Notes: generated by a model not told the origin, from the sequence alone. Shown: positions 45,733 to 56,563, numbered from the stretch's first letter. The stretch: DNA of 64,000 nucleotides from Nitrobacteraceae bacterium AZCC 2146 (GCA_036924855.1 JBAGRP010000001.1:248001-312000); one strand, 5' to 3'. A program made the numbers and translations.

Positions 45733-45859
45733 GTCATTCCGGGGCGCGAGCAGCGCCAGCTGCGAGCGAGCCCGGAATCCATATTCTCGACGGTGGTTAT
45801 GGATTCCGGGCCCGCGCCACCCGTCGGCTACGCCGACGGCTTGCGCGTCCCGGAATGAC
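45733..45859. repeat. Dispersed palindromic repeat, family A copy 5
   Basis: From GTCATTCCGGGGCGCGAG to GCGTCCCGGAATGAC, with the internal stem CGTCGGCTACGCCGACG also seen in copy 3. It lies in the non-coding stretch before the CoxL-like gene. Confidence 0.88.
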
Positions 45860-45925
45860 AGACGAGAGAGGTCGCGACCCGAGAGGGGTGGCATCCGTGT
45901 TGGATACTGTGCCTCGCCCCTCACC

Positions 45926-45974
45926 CGAAATGCGCTGCGCGCATTTCGACCTCTCCCCGCCAAGCGGGGAGAGG
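45926..45974 (-). terminator. Double hairpin downstream of the CoxL-like gene
   Basis: CGAAATGCGC-TGC-GCGCATTTCG (10-bp stem, 45926-45948) and CCTCTCCCCGC-CAA-GCGGGGAGAGG (11-bp stem, 45950-45974). The second starts 9 bp after the gene's stop codon. The motif is a common repeat type and may act as a terminator even without a T-run. Confidence 0.6.
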
Positions 45975-45982
45975 TAAGAAAC

Positions 45983-48367
45983 TCACGCCGCTTTGGTTTT
46001 CTTGCCGTCCTGGATGGCGCGCCAGATCCGTTCGGAGGTTAGCGGCATGTCGATGTGGTCGACGCCGTAGTCGCTGAGCGCGTCGACCACCGCGTTGACG
46101 ATGGTGGAGAGGCTGCCGGCGCAGCCGGCTTCGCCGCAGCCCTTGGTGCCCAGCGGATTCGACTTCGCCGGCGAAGGATGATCGCCGACCTTCATCAGCG
46201 GAATGTCTCCGGCGCGCGGCATCGCGTAGTCCATGAACGAGCCGGTGATCGGCTGGCCGCTCTCGTCGTAGCTGACTTCCTCCATCAGCGCCTGGCCGAT
46301 GCCCTGGGCAACGCCGCCATGCAATTGTCCGGCGACGATCATCGGATTGACGATGGTGCCGAAATCATTGACGCCGGTGTAGCCGACGATCCGGATCACG
46401 CCGGTATCGGGATCGATCTCGACTTCGGCGACGTGGCAGCCATTCGGGAAGGTCGATTGCACATCGGAGCCGGTGTGATCGATGTCGAGCGACGACGGCA
46501 CGCCGTCGGGCATCTTGCCGTCGCGCACGCGCCGCGACAATTCCATGATGTCGATGCTGCGGTCGGTGCCGGCGATGGTGAAGCGGCCGGCCTTGAACTC
46601 GATGTCGCCTTCGGAGGCTTCCATCAGATGCGCGGCGGCGACCTTGCCCTTGGCGATGATCAGGTCGGAGGCCTCGACGATGGCCTGGCCTGACGCGGTG
46701 ATCGAGCGCGAACCGCCGGTGCCGTTGCCCATACGGACGAGGTCGCTGTCGTTCTGCTCGAGCTTGATGGCGTCGAAGGGAACGCCGAGCTGCGCCGACA
46801 GCACCTGCGCGAACGGCGTGGCGTGGCCCTGGCCGTAATCCAGCGTGCCCGTGGTCAATGTCACCGTACCGTCGGCTTCGAACACGACCTTGCCGAGTTC
46901 GCCGGACGGCGGCGCGGTGACTTCGAGATAGGAGCCGACCGCGATGCCGCGCAGCTTGCCGTTCTTGCGGCTTTCCTTCTTGCGCTTGGCAAAGCCGGCG
47001 TGATCGGAAATCTCCAGCGCCTTGCTGAACACGCCCTGGAAGTCGCCGCTGTCATAGGTGACGCCCGACGCCGCATCGAACGGCATCTGCGAGGACTTGA
47101 TGAAGTTGCGCTTGCGCAGTGCGAGGCGATCGATGCCCATCTCGTCGGCGGCGCGATCGATCAATCGCTCCATGAAGTAGTTGGCCTCGGGGCGCCCGGC
47201 GCCGCGATAAGCGCCCATCAGCGTGGTGTTGGTCAGCACGCATTTGATGTCCACCGCGAGCAGTGGCGTCTTGTAGACGCTGGCGAGGTTCTTGCCGGTG
47301 TTGAGCGACAGGGGCCCCGGCGAAACGCCGCTGATATAGGCGCCGAGATTGCCATAGCCCTTGAGGCGGACGGCGAGGAATTTGCCGTCGGCGTCGAGCG
47401 CCAGTTCGGCATGGATGTCCTGGGCGCGGCCCTGGCTGTCGGACAGGAAGCTGCCGGAGCGCTCGTCGAGCCATTTCACCGGCTTGCCCAGCTCCTTCGC
47501 CGCATGCAGCAGGCAGATATATTCGGGATAGCTGATGTTTTTCATGCCGAACGAACCGCCGACATTGGCGGTGAGGATGCGCACCTTCTCGGGCGCGACA
47601 TTGAGGTTCTTCGCCAGCGTGTTGCGGTTGCCGGCGACGCCCTGGGTCGGCACCTGGATCACATAGCGCTCAGTGGTCTTGTCGTAGGAGGCCAGCGCGC
47701 AGCGCGGCTCCATCGACACCACGGCGACGCGGGTGTTGGCGATATCGAGCTTGGTGACGTGCGCTGCAGCGGCGAAGGTGGCTTCCACCTTGGCGGCGTC
47801 GCCATAGTGATAATCCAGCGCGACGTTGTTGGGGATGTGGTCCCAGAGCAGCGGTGCGCCGGGCAGGGTGGCGGCTTCGCAGTCGGTTACCGACGGCAGC
47901 GGCTCGATGTCGAGTTCGACGGCTTCGGCGGCATCGCGGGCCTGGGCCACGGTTTCGGCCACCACGAAGGCGACGGGGTCGCCGACATAGCGCACCTTGT
48001 CGGTCATCAGCGCGGTACGGTTGGTCTGCAGCAGCGGCGAGCCGTCGCGGTTCTTCAGCGGCAGGCCGCAGGTGAAGGGGCCGTAATTGGCGGCCGCGAG
48101 ATCGGCGCCGGTCCAGACCCCGCGCACGCCTGGCATCAACTTGGCGGCCGTGGTGTTGATGCCGCGGATCAGGCCGTGGGCGTGGGAGCTGCGCACGATC
48201 CAGGCATGAAGCTGGCCGGGCAGGTTGAAATCGTCGGTATATTTGCCCTTGCCGCGAACCAGGGTGTCGTCTTCCTTGCGGCGGACCGGCTGCCCGACGC
48301 CGTATTTCTGCATGGCGATCGCGTTGTCGACGGGCGAGCGGGTATAATCTTGCATTGCCAAATCCAT
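45983..48367 (-). CDS. Xanthine dehydrogenase family molybdopterin-binding subunit, form II CoxL-like
   Basis: About 794 residues of the large subunit of a molybdenum hydroxylase. The molybdopterin region GGSFGMK and the active-site glutamate in GTKGCGEAG are visible. The active-site loop reads AYRGAGR (near residue 385), the form II motif of putative CO dehydrogenases, instead of AYXCSFR in true form I CODH. No FAD-binding or [2Fe-2S] subunit gene is adjacent, although these enzymes are normally trimers of three gene products. Starts at 48367 (MDLAM) or 48355 are possible; upstream codons to 48454 lack family similarity. The oxidised substrate is unknown. Confidence 0.9.
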   Translation of the reverse strand: MDLAMQDYTRSPVDNAIAMQKYGVGQPVRRKEDDTLVRGKGKYTDDFNLPGQLHAWIVRSSHAHGLIRGINTTAAKLMPGVRGVWTGADLAAANYGPFTCGLPLKNRDGSPLLQTNRTALMTDKVRYVGDPVAFVVAETVAQARDAAEAVELDIEPLPSVTDCEAATLPGAPLLWDHIPNNVALDYHYGDAAKVEATFAAAAHVTKLDIANTRVAVVSMEPRCALASYDKTTERYVIQVPTQGVAGNRNTLAKNLNVAPEKVRILTANVGGSFGMKNISYPEYICLLHAAKELGKPVKWLDERSGSFLSDSQGRAQDIHAELALDADGKFLAVRLKGYGNLGAYISGVSPGPLSLNTGKNLASVYKTPLLAVDIKCVLTNTTLMGAYRGAGRPEANYFMERLIDRAADEMGIDRLALRKRNFIKSSQMPFDAASGVTYDSGDFQGVFSKALEISDHAGFAKRKKESRKNGKLRGIAVGSYLEVTAPPSGELGKVVFEADGTVTLTTGTLDYGQGHATPFAQVLSAQLGVPFDAIKLEQNDSDLVRMGNGTGGSRSITASGQAIVEASDLIIAKGKVAAAHLMEASEGDIEFKAGRFTIAGTDRSIDIMELSRRVRDGKMPDGVPSSLDIDHTGSDVQSTFPNGCHVAEVEIDPDTGVIRIVGYTGVNDFGTIVNPMIVAGQLHGGVAQGIGQALMEEVSYDESGQPITGSFMDYAMPRAGDIPLMKVGDHPSPAKSNPLGTKGCGEAGCAGSLSTIVNAVVDALSDYGVDHIDMPLTSERIWRAIQDGKKTKAA

Positions 48368-48567
48368 CAAATGTCGGTTTTCACGCGGTTTCGCCCGATT
48401 TGGGCCCCGGCGGACCCTTCCAGATAGTCCAGCGGGGCCGGGACGACAACGCATGATTGGACATGCATCATGTGCGGCGGCTGTTGCGCTGCTGCCGTGC
48501 CCTGCTAAACTTTCCGTGAATGGATATTTCCATGTCGGCCCGAGCTGGCCGCGGAAAGACAGATTGA

Positions 48568-49633
48568 ATGAACGATGACACGCGGCTTCGCGCTGGCCTT
48601 GCGCCGCACGAGGGTGTGCAGGGATTGGCTGCGGCGATGGCCGACGGCGCGCGGGACGCGGGTTCCAGCGTCTATGCCGCGCTCGACCTTGGGACCAACA
48701 ATTGCCGCCTGCTGATCGCCTGTCCCACCGGCGACAGTTTTCGTGTGATCGATTCGTTTTCCCGGATCATCCGGCTCGGCGAGGGCGTCTCGACGTCCGG
48801 CGTGATCAGCGAGGCGGCGATCTCCCGGGCGATCTCGGCGCTCAGCGTCTGCCGCGACAAGATCCAGTCCAAGGACGCGCAGCGGCTGCGCCTGATCGCC
48901 ACCGAGGCCTGCCGCGCGGCGGCGAATTCCGATGCGTTCCTGGCCCAGGTCGCCACCGAGACCGGCATCACGCTGGAGATCATCGACCGCGAGACCGAAG
49001 ACCGCCGCCTTGGCAGTGATCGGCTGCTCGCCGCTGCTCGACCCCAAGGGCAGGGGCGCGATCCTGTTCGATATCGGCGGCGGTTCCAGCGAACTGGTGC
49101 GGATCGAGCGCGATCCCGGGGAGCACAACGCCAAACCGCTGATCAAGGCCTGGATGTCGATCCCGCTCGGCGTGGTGACGCTGGCGGAGCATTTCGGCGG
49201 CAAGCACGTCACCAAGGAATCCTATGCGCTGATGGTCGCGGAGGTCGCGCGGCATGTGGCGCCGTTCGCGGCCGAGAACGGCGGCGATCTCGACGGCATG
49301 CACATGCTTGGCACCTCGGGCACGGTGACCACATTGGCCGGCGTGCACCTCAATCTCCCGCGCTACGACCGCCGCCGCATCGATGGCGTCTGGATGAGCC
49401 ATGCCGACCTCGACGGCACCATCGCGAAACTGCTCTCCATGAGCTACCCCGAGCGGGCCGCCAATAATTGTATCGGCCCGGAACGCGCCGATCTGGTGCT
49501 GGCGGGCTGTGCCATCCTCGACGCGATCCGTAACGCCTTCCCGCTGCCGCGGCTGCGGGTGGCCGATCGCGGCCTGCGCGAGGGCATGCTGGTGGAAATG
49601 ATGCGCGAGGACGGCGCGATCCGGGTTTCCTGA
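48568..49633 (+). pseudogene. Ppx/GppA exopolyphosphatase family, interrupted by a frameshift
   Basis: The first frame (from 48568) encodes the N-terminus with ALDLGTNNCRLLIA and continues to IIDRETED near 49000. The rest (LAVIGCSPLLDPKGRGAILFDIGGGSSELV to GLREGMLVEMMREDGAIRVS) is in the next frame, ending at 49633. The join needs one base skipped between about 48997 and 49010, in GAAGACCGCCGCC. Together they make about 354 residues, the normal length, with the phosphate-binding GGGSS. Either one inserted base inactivates the gene, or it is a sequencing error. It is followed by rlmE. Confidence 0.85.
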
Positions 49634-49711
49634 GGTCCGCATCGGCAGCATGCACGGATTCCGGCGTGGTGTGCTAAGGATCGCGCCAACCCCGAAAGCA
49701 AGCACCACGAT

Positions 49712-50422
49712 ATGGCCAAAGACACCACCGGACGGATGCGCGTTACCGTCAAGAGCGCCGGCAGGCTGAAGCTGTCGTCAAAGCTCTGGCTCGAGCGCCA
49801 GCTCAACGATCCCTATGTGCAGCAGGCCAAGCGCGACGGCCTGCGCTCGCGCGCGGCCTACAAGCTGATCGAGATCGACGACAAATACCACTTCCTGAAG
49901 CCGGGCATTTCGGTGGTCGATCTGGGGGCGGCGCCCGGCGGCTGGAGCCAGATCGCCGCCAAGCGGGTCGGCTCCGCCGAGGGCAAGGGCCAGGTCGTCG
50001 CTATCGATCTGCTGGAAATGCCGAATATTGTCGGCGTGACCTTCGCGCAGCTCGACTTTCTGCAGGACGGTGCGCCGGCCAGGCTGCGCGACATGATGGG
50101 CGGCAAGGCCGACGTGGTGCTGTCCGACATGGCCGCCAACACCACCGGCCATCGCAAGACCGATCAGTTGCGCATCGTCGGCCTGGTCGAGGACGCCGCG
50201 GCTTTTGCTGCCGATGTGCTGAAACCCGGCGGCACCTTCGTCGCCAAAGTGTTCCAGAGCGGCGCCGACGCGACGCTGATGACGCAGCTGAAGCGCGACT
50301 TCACTTCCGTGAAGCACGTCAAGCCGGCCTCGAGCCGGAAGGACTCGTCGGAGCGCTACGTGCTGGCGATGGGGTTTCGCGGCGTGGCGGGCGACCAGCG
50401 CCTGGGCGAGCGCGGGGAGTAA
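49712..50422 (+). CDS. rlmE: 23S rRNA (uridine-2'-O)-methyltransferase RlmE (FtsJ)
   Basis: 236 residues with the SAM-binding motif GAAPGGWSQIAA and the K-D-K-E tetrad: K in RAAYKLIEID, D in LSDMAANTTGHRKTD, K in FVAKVFQS and E in DSSERYVLAMGF. It methylates the 2'-OH of a 23S rRNA uridine in the A-loop. It is longer than the E. coli protein at the N-terminus. It lies next to the Ppx/GppA gene on the same strand. Confidence 0.95.
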   Translation: MAKDTTGRMRVTVKSAGRLKLSSKLWLERQLNDPYVQQAKRDGLRSRAAYKLIEIDDKYHFLKPGISVVDLGAAPGGWSQIAAKRVGSAEGKGQVVAIDLLEMPNIVGVTFAQLDFLQDGAPARLRDMMGGKADVVLSDMAANTTGHRKTDQLRIVGLVEDAAAFAADVLKPGGTFVAKVFQSGADATLMTQLKRDFTSVKHVKPASSRKDSSERYVLAMGFRGVAGDQRLGERGE

Positions 50423-50507
50423 GTCTGCAGGATGGATGGAGCGAAGCGACGGCAAATGGCAGACACATCGCAGATCCCACGCGGGGGATCGATCCTTCTG
50501 GCCCACT

Positions 50508-51236
50508 ATGACTATTAGCATCAAAAAGGAACTTTCGCCGGACTTGGTCCAGAATGCGAACTGGCCAATGTTTTCAGGTCGCCCCGACCTGAAGAGCAGA
50601 TCTTCATCCGTCGCCGCTTATACGCTCACGTGGAAAAGTAGCGACAAAGACACCAGTGCTTTTCTTAGTGCTGCTGCCAGGGACTTAGAACTGCGTTTTG
50701 GGCGCGCTGCAGAAGGTCTGGGCTGTACCCTTCAAATATTTGCCGCACATTCGACTATGCAACCGCGAGCTGCGACAGTCCTTTATCGTAAGATTTGGAA
50801 GACTTTGTCGATGAAAGTTGTGCCGGATAGTGTCGAACTTGGGTTTGAAAATCGGATCGAATGCGTTCCTGGAGTGCGGTTTGCTAGCCTGGCAAATGTT
50901 CCGATGGTAGCGATCCCGTGGATGATCTCGATCATCGATAAATTCGACGTCGTTGTCCCGCTGTTATTGCCGCTACCATTCAATATTCAAGATTCAACTG
51001 CATTGGAACTGGCTCGCATAGCGTATCCGCCCAATGGATGCTCGGAACATAGCAGTTTTGACTGGGCTGCATTCTCCTGCCATGTCGCCATGCTTGGTGG
51101 CGTCTGCGTTCGTCCAGTCGGATACAGTCTAGCCGCAGAGTTTGGGGTAGATTTCTTCGCTTCAGAACAAAATATGCCCGCACTCGTCCGAATCTTGAAG
51201 AGTGATGACGGACTAAACTTATATCGAGTGCACTGA
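50508..51236 (+). CDS. Orphan hypothetical protein, AT-richer than surroundings
   Basis: 242 residues with no family that I recognise. The codons are visibly less GC-rich than in adjacent genes, with many A/T third positions, suggesting acquisition. Features are a Trp-rich start (ANWPMFSGRPDLK), a hydrophobic segment FDVVVPLLLPLPF (about residues 155-170), and no signal peptide. The ATG at 50508 is preferred; one at 50436 has no clear advantage. Its stop codon abuts an antitoxin-like fragment on the other strand. Function unknown. Confidence 0.6.
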   Translation: MTISIKKELSPDLVQNANWPMFSGRPDLKSRSSSVAAYTLTWKSSDKDTSAFLSAAARDLELRFGRAAEGLGCTLQIFAAHSTMQPRAATVLYRKIWKTLSMKVVPDSVELGFENRIECVPGVRFASLANVPMVAIPWMISIIDKFDVVVPLLLPLPFNIQDSTALELARIAYPPNGCSEHSSFDWAAFSCHVAMLGGVCVRPVGYSLAAEFGVDFFASEQNMPALVRILKSDDGLNLYRVH

Positions 51237-51238
51237 AG

Positions 51239-51322
51239 TTCACGCGCTCCAGCTCGCAAGGCCTCGGCCAGCGCAGCCTCGCATTCTGCCTCGTTCACGA
51301 TTGGCTTCAGTTCGATCGTCAT
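51239..51322 (-). pseudogene. Possible HigA-type antitoxin fragment (N-terminus only)
   Basis: The minus-strand frame from 51322 encodes MTIELKPIVNEAECEAALAE and a few more residues, which resembles the start of HigA/XRE antitoxins (pattern I-x-P-I-x-x-E-A-x-x-E-A-A-L-A-E). After about 28 residues it runs into the antisense of the orphan gene with no relation to the HTH domain. It looks like the remains of a gene cut by whatever brought in the orphan gene. The similarity is from memory. Confidence 0.45.
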
Positions 51323-51355
51323 GGCGTACCCATTCGGGCTCAGCCTAGCACAATC

Positions 51356-52831
51356 CTACCCCAGCCTTTGATCCCGCGCTTCCTCGGTGCCTTCGCTGGC
51401 GGCTTTGGCGGCGGCTTTTTCGACGCCCTTGCGGCTGGCGATGTCGATCACCTTGCGGCCGGAGATCTCGTGGCCGGCATCGTCCGGCATCTGCCAGAAG
51501 AAATACGCCGAGATCGCCGAGATAATCGACACCACGATGAAGGCGGGCGCGAAATCGCCGGCCGACAGTTCGGTCATGTGGTGCATCAGCATGGTGGATT
51601 CCACAGAAGCCGCGCCGACCGCGACACCGGCGGAGATCGCCAACTGCTGGTTGACGCTGACCAGAGTGGTGGCACGGCTCATCTGCGCCGGCTCGACTTC
51701 GGCGTAGGCCACGGTGTTGATGGCGGTGAATTCCAGCGAGCGGAAGAAGCCGCCGACCACCAGAATGATCAGGATCAGCATCAAGGGCGTCGTCACCGTG
51801 AACAGCGCGCAGGCGGCAAGGAAGAACGAGCTGACCACGGCGTTGACGGTCATGACGTTGCGGAAGCCGAAGGTGCGGATGATGCGCGCCGCCAGCGTCT
51901 TCATGCCCATGGCGCCCACCGCGGAGCCGAACGTCACCATGCCCGAGCGGAACGGCGACAGGCCGAAGCCGACCTGCATCAGCAGCGGCAGCAGGAACGG
52001 CAGCGCGCCGATGCCGAGCCGGAACAGGAAGCCGCCAATGATGGCCGCGCGCAGCGTGGCCAGTCGCAGCAGTGAAAAGTCCAGCACCGGCGCAGCGGTG
52101 CGCCGGGCATGAATGACATAGAGCGTCATCGAGACGATGCCGGCCCCGACCAGGCCGCCGACCACCGGCCACGGCAGCAGGTTAAGTCCGGCGACCGAGC
52201 CGCCGAAGGCGATGCCGCCGAGCCCGATGCCGGCCAGCAGCAGCCCCCACAAATCGAAGCGCTCGGGATCTTCGCTGCGGATCGGATCGATGAAACGCAG
52301 CGCCAGGAAGATGCCGAGGCAACCGATCGGAATATTGATCAGGAAGATCCAGTGCCAGGAGAAGTAGGTGGTGATGAAGCCGCCGAGCGGCGGCCCGATC
52401 ACCGGGCCGATCAAAGCGGGCATGGTCATCCACGCCATCGCATTGACCAGCGCGCTCTTGTCGATGGAGCGCAACAGCACCAGCCGCCCGACCGGCGTCA
52501 TCATGGCGCCGCCGATGCCCTGGATGATCCGCGCGATCACGAAGTGGGTCACCGATTGCGACAGCGCGCAGCCGATCGAGCCGACCATGAACACCACGAT
52601 CGCGATGGAGAATACCGCGCGGGCGCCGAACCGGTCGGCGGTCCAGCCGCTCGCCGGAATGAAGACCGCCAGCGACAGCAAATAGGAGGTGATGGCCAGC
52701 TTCAGCGTCAGCGGACTGGTGCCGATGTCGGCGGCGATCGCCGGCAGCGAGGTCGCGATCACCGTGGAGTCCATGTTCTCCATGAACAGCGCGGAGGCGA
52801 CGATGAGCGGGATCAGGCGTTCTTTGTTCAT
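51356..52831 (-). CDS. MFS transporter, DHA2 (EmrB/QacA) drug-efflux type
   Basis: 491 residues with 14 predicted hydrophobic segments, proton-driven multidrug efflux by family. The motif in segment 1 (LFMENMDSTVIATSLPAIA) and GWTADRFGARAVF (motif A), plus GPVIGPPLGGFITTYFSWHWIFLIN (motif C) are clear. The C-terminus is a charged tail. The ATG at 52831 is chosen over the TTG at 52873. Two AGAATTCT palindromes lie directly upstream (52833-52840 and 52851-52858). No regulator gene is next to it. Confidence 0.92.
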   Translation of the reverse strand: MNKERLIPLIVASALFMENMDSTVIATSLPAIAADIGTSPLTLKLAITSYLLSLAVFIPASGWTADRFGARAVFSIAIVVFMVGSIGCALSQSVTHFVIARIIQGIGGAMMTPVGRLVLLRSIDKSALVNAMAWMTMPALIGPVIGPPLGGFITTYFSWHWIFLINIPIGCLGIFLALRFIDPIRSEDPERFDLWGLLLAGIGLGGIAFGGSVAGLNLLPWPVVGGLVGAGIVSMTLYVIHARRTAAPVLDFSLLRLATLRAAIIGGFLFRLGIGALPFLLPLLMQVGFGLSPFRSGMVTFGSAVGAMGMKTLAARIIRTFGFRNVMTVNAVVSSFFLAACALFTVTTPLMLILIILVVGGFFRSLEFTAINTVAYAEVEPAQMSRATTLVSVNQQLAISAGVAVGAASVESTMLMHHMTELSAGDFAPAFIVVSIISAISAYFFWQMPDDAGHEISGRKVIDIASRKGVEKAAAKAASEGTEEARDQRLG

Positions 52832-52832
52832 C

Positions 52833-52858
52833 AGAATTCTTTGTTTCAGAAGAATTCT
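52833..52858. promoter_or_regulatory. Paired AGAATTCT palindromes upstream of the MFS pump
   Basis: AGAATTCT occurs at 52833-52840 and again at 52851-52858, centres 18 bp apart (nearly two helical turns). They lie just before the MFS start codon. A repressor dimer pair or an RNA feature is possible. Confidence 0.35.
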
Positions 52859-54650
<1,792 letters not shown>

Positions 54651-54674
54651 CCGTTATTGCCCAAATAGAGCCCC

Positions 54675-54700
54675 ACAATAGCGCGAAAAGGCGCTATTGT
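54675..54700 (+). terminator. Hairpin after guaB
   Basis: ACAATAGCGC-GAAAAG-GCGCTATTGT is a perfect 10-bp stem 25 bp after the guaB stop codon, with TCCCG following in place of a full T-run. Probably a transcription terminator. Confidence 0.65.
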
Positions 54701-54804
54701 TCCCGCGTCACGAGCGCTGCCTGGCGCAGCCGATCGCCGTTGCGGCGTGTGACGCGGTTTTCAGAGAATCATCTCAAATACGTCAGAAAAGAACGTTGGA
54801 TACT

Positions 54805-55434
54805 ATGGTCGATTGGACAGACGAGCGCGTTGCAGCGCTTTCAACTCCGGATTTGAAGAACCTGCTGGCGAATGCGGAGCGCAAGGACGTCGCTGAAGTG
54901 ATCGCGCAGTGCAATGCCGAACTGGAGAAGCGCAATGCCAACAAGCCGCGCAAGGTCGGTCAGCCGCGCAGCGAGGCGAAGCAGTTCGAGCACGACATGT
55001 CGGAGCAGCTCGCCGTGGTCGGCAAGGAGATGGCCGCGAAGTACGACCTCTCGGAAGAAACCGCGAAGGCGAATTCGGTTGGCGTCAAAGGCTTCAAGTC
55101 GCACAAGCTGCTGGACGCCAAGGGCTATGCCAAGCTCGGGGGCATGCAGCGCGATGGCTCGGTGGCCGTCGATCGCTACATCTCCTATCGCCGCGGCAAG
55201 GACATCGTCTCGCTCAGCGTGTTCCTGCTGAAGGATCAGCCGGTGGAAGAGCATGAGTTTCAGGTGATCGCGCCGCTGACCCTGCTCGAGGGCGGCAAGC
55301 CAGTGGCGGAAATTCGCCCGACGGCAACTCCCGCGCAGAAGCAGTCCGCCGATGGCGGGCGTGCCTTCAAGGATCTGCCGAGCGCCGCCGCTGCCTTCGA
55401 TGCGGTGTTGGGGAAGATCACGTCTGCTGCCTGA
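54805..55434 (+). CDS. Conserved hypothetical protein, alphaproteobacterial
   Basis: 209 residues, hydrophilic, no signal or membrane segment. The N-terminal part (VAALSTPDLKNLLANAERKDVAEVIAQCNAEL) looks helical; the rest has mixed charged and aromatic sequence (YISYRRGKDIVSLSVFLLKDQPV). No known family was recognised. The first ATG in frame is at 54697, but 54805 fits better because the upstream region contains the guaB terminator hairpin. It is followed by a strong terminator. Confidence 0.7.
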   Translation: MVDWTDERVAALSTPDLKNLLANAERKDVAEVIAQCNAELEKRNANKPRKVGQPRSEAKQFEHDMSEQLAVVGKEMAAKYDLSEETAKANSVGVKGFKSHKLLDAKGYAKLGGMQRDGSVAVDRYISYRRGKDIVSLSVFLLKDQPVEEHEFQVIAPLTLLEGGKPVAEIRPTATPAQKQSADGGRAFKDLPSAAAAFDAVLGKITSAA

Positions 55435-55448
55435 GCTTGACTGATACC

Positions 55449-55477
55449 ACGCGGCGCGCGTTCATCGCGCGCCGCGT
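55449..55477 (+). terminator. Strong terminator hairpin after the conserved hypothetical gene
   Basis: ACGCGGCGCGCG-TTCAT-CGCGCGCCGCGT is a perfect 12-bp stem with a 5-nt loop and a short T-run partly within the stem. It lies 15 bp after the stop codon. Confidence 0.75.
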
Positions 55478-55530
55478 TTCTGCGACTGTCGAGCAAACAA
55501 CGATCAATCAAAAAACGGAGGAAACAATCC

Positions 55531-56556
55531 ATGTCCGCATCAGCCAAGCGCGTCGTACTCGCATCGCGTCCACACGGCGAGCCGAAAGCCTCTGATTTCC
55601 GTGTCGAGGACTACGTCGTTCCGACGCCGGGCGAGGGCCAGGTGCTGCTGCGCACGATCTGGCTGTCGCTCGATCCCTATATGCGCGGGCGCATGAGCGA
55701 TGCGGCGTCCTATTCGGAACCGGTCCCGCTCAACGGCGTCATGGAGGGCGGTACCGTTTGCGAAGTGATCGCCTCGCATCATGCCGGCATCGCCAAGGGC
55801 GATATCGTGCTCGCGCATTCGGGCTGGCAGACCCATGCGGTCGCCGACGGCAAGGCGCTACGCAAGATCGACCCGAGCCTCGGCCCGGTCTCGACAGCCG
55901 TGGGCGTGCTCGGCATGCCCGGCATGACCGCCTATACCGGCCTGCTCGATATTGGCCAGCCGAAGCCGGGCGAGACTGTTGTGGTTGCCGCTGCGTCAGG
56001 CGCGGTCGGTTCGGCGGTCGGCCAGATCGCCATGGTCAAGGGCGCGCGCGCGGTCGGCATCGCTGGCGGCAAGGACAAGTGCGACTACGTCAGGAACGAG
56101 CTCGGCTTCGCCGACTGCATCGATCACCGCGATCCGGATTTTGCCGCCAAGCTGAAGGCGGCGTGCCCCAAGGGCATCGATGTGTATTTCGAGAATGTCG
56201 GCGGCGCGGTGTTTGAGGCGGTGTTTCCACTGCTCAACTTCTTTGCGCGTGTGCCGGTATGTGGCCTGATCGCGCAATACAACGACACTGGCGACACCGC
56301 ACCAAAATGGGCGGGCTCGATGCTGCGTAACATCCTGACCAAGCGGCTGAGCATTCGCGGCTTCATCGTTCGCGACTTCGCCGATCGCCGCGGCGATTTC
56401 CTGCGCGACATGTCGCAATGGGTGCGCGAGGGCAAGGTCAAGCACCGCGAGTTCGTGACCGAAGGCCTCGAAAATGCGCCGGCGGCATTCATGGGCCTGC
56501 TCAAGGGCGCCAACTTCGGCAAACAGCTGGTGCGCGTCGGGCCGGACAAGGCGTGA
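55531..56556 (+). CDS. NADP-dependent oxidoreductase, zinc-less MDR (leukotriene B4 12-hydroxydehydrogenase / curcumin reductase-like)
   Basis: 341 residues of the medium-chain dehydrogenase/reductase family. The N-terminal V-L-x-x-x-W-L-S-L-D-P-Y-M-R-G-R-M segment and nucleotide motif AASGAVGSAVGQIA are diagnostic of the quinone-oxidoreductase-like PTGR/CurA group; ligands for catalytic zinc are lacking. It reduces alpha,beta-unsaturated carbonyls with NADPH. GGAGG precedes the ATG. Convergent with the metallophosphoesterase gene. Confidence 0.93.
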   Translation: MSASAKRVVLASRPHGEPKASDFRVEDYVVPTPGEGQVLLRTIWLSLDPYMRGRMSDAASYSEPVPLNGVMEGGTVCEVIASHHAGIAKGDIVLAHSGWQTHAVADGKALRKIDPSLGPVSTAVGVLGMPGMTAYTGLLDIGQPKPGETVVVAAASGAVGSAVGQIAMVKGARAVGIAGGKDKCDYVRNELGFADCIDHRDPDFAAKLKAACPKGIDVYFENVGGAVFEAVFPLLNFFARVPVCGLIAQYNDTGDTAPKWAGSMLRNILTKRLSIRGFIVRDFADRRGDFLRDMSQWVREGKVKHREFVTEGLENAPAAFMGLLKGANFGKQLVRVGPDKA

Positions 56557-56563
56557 ATCCGCG

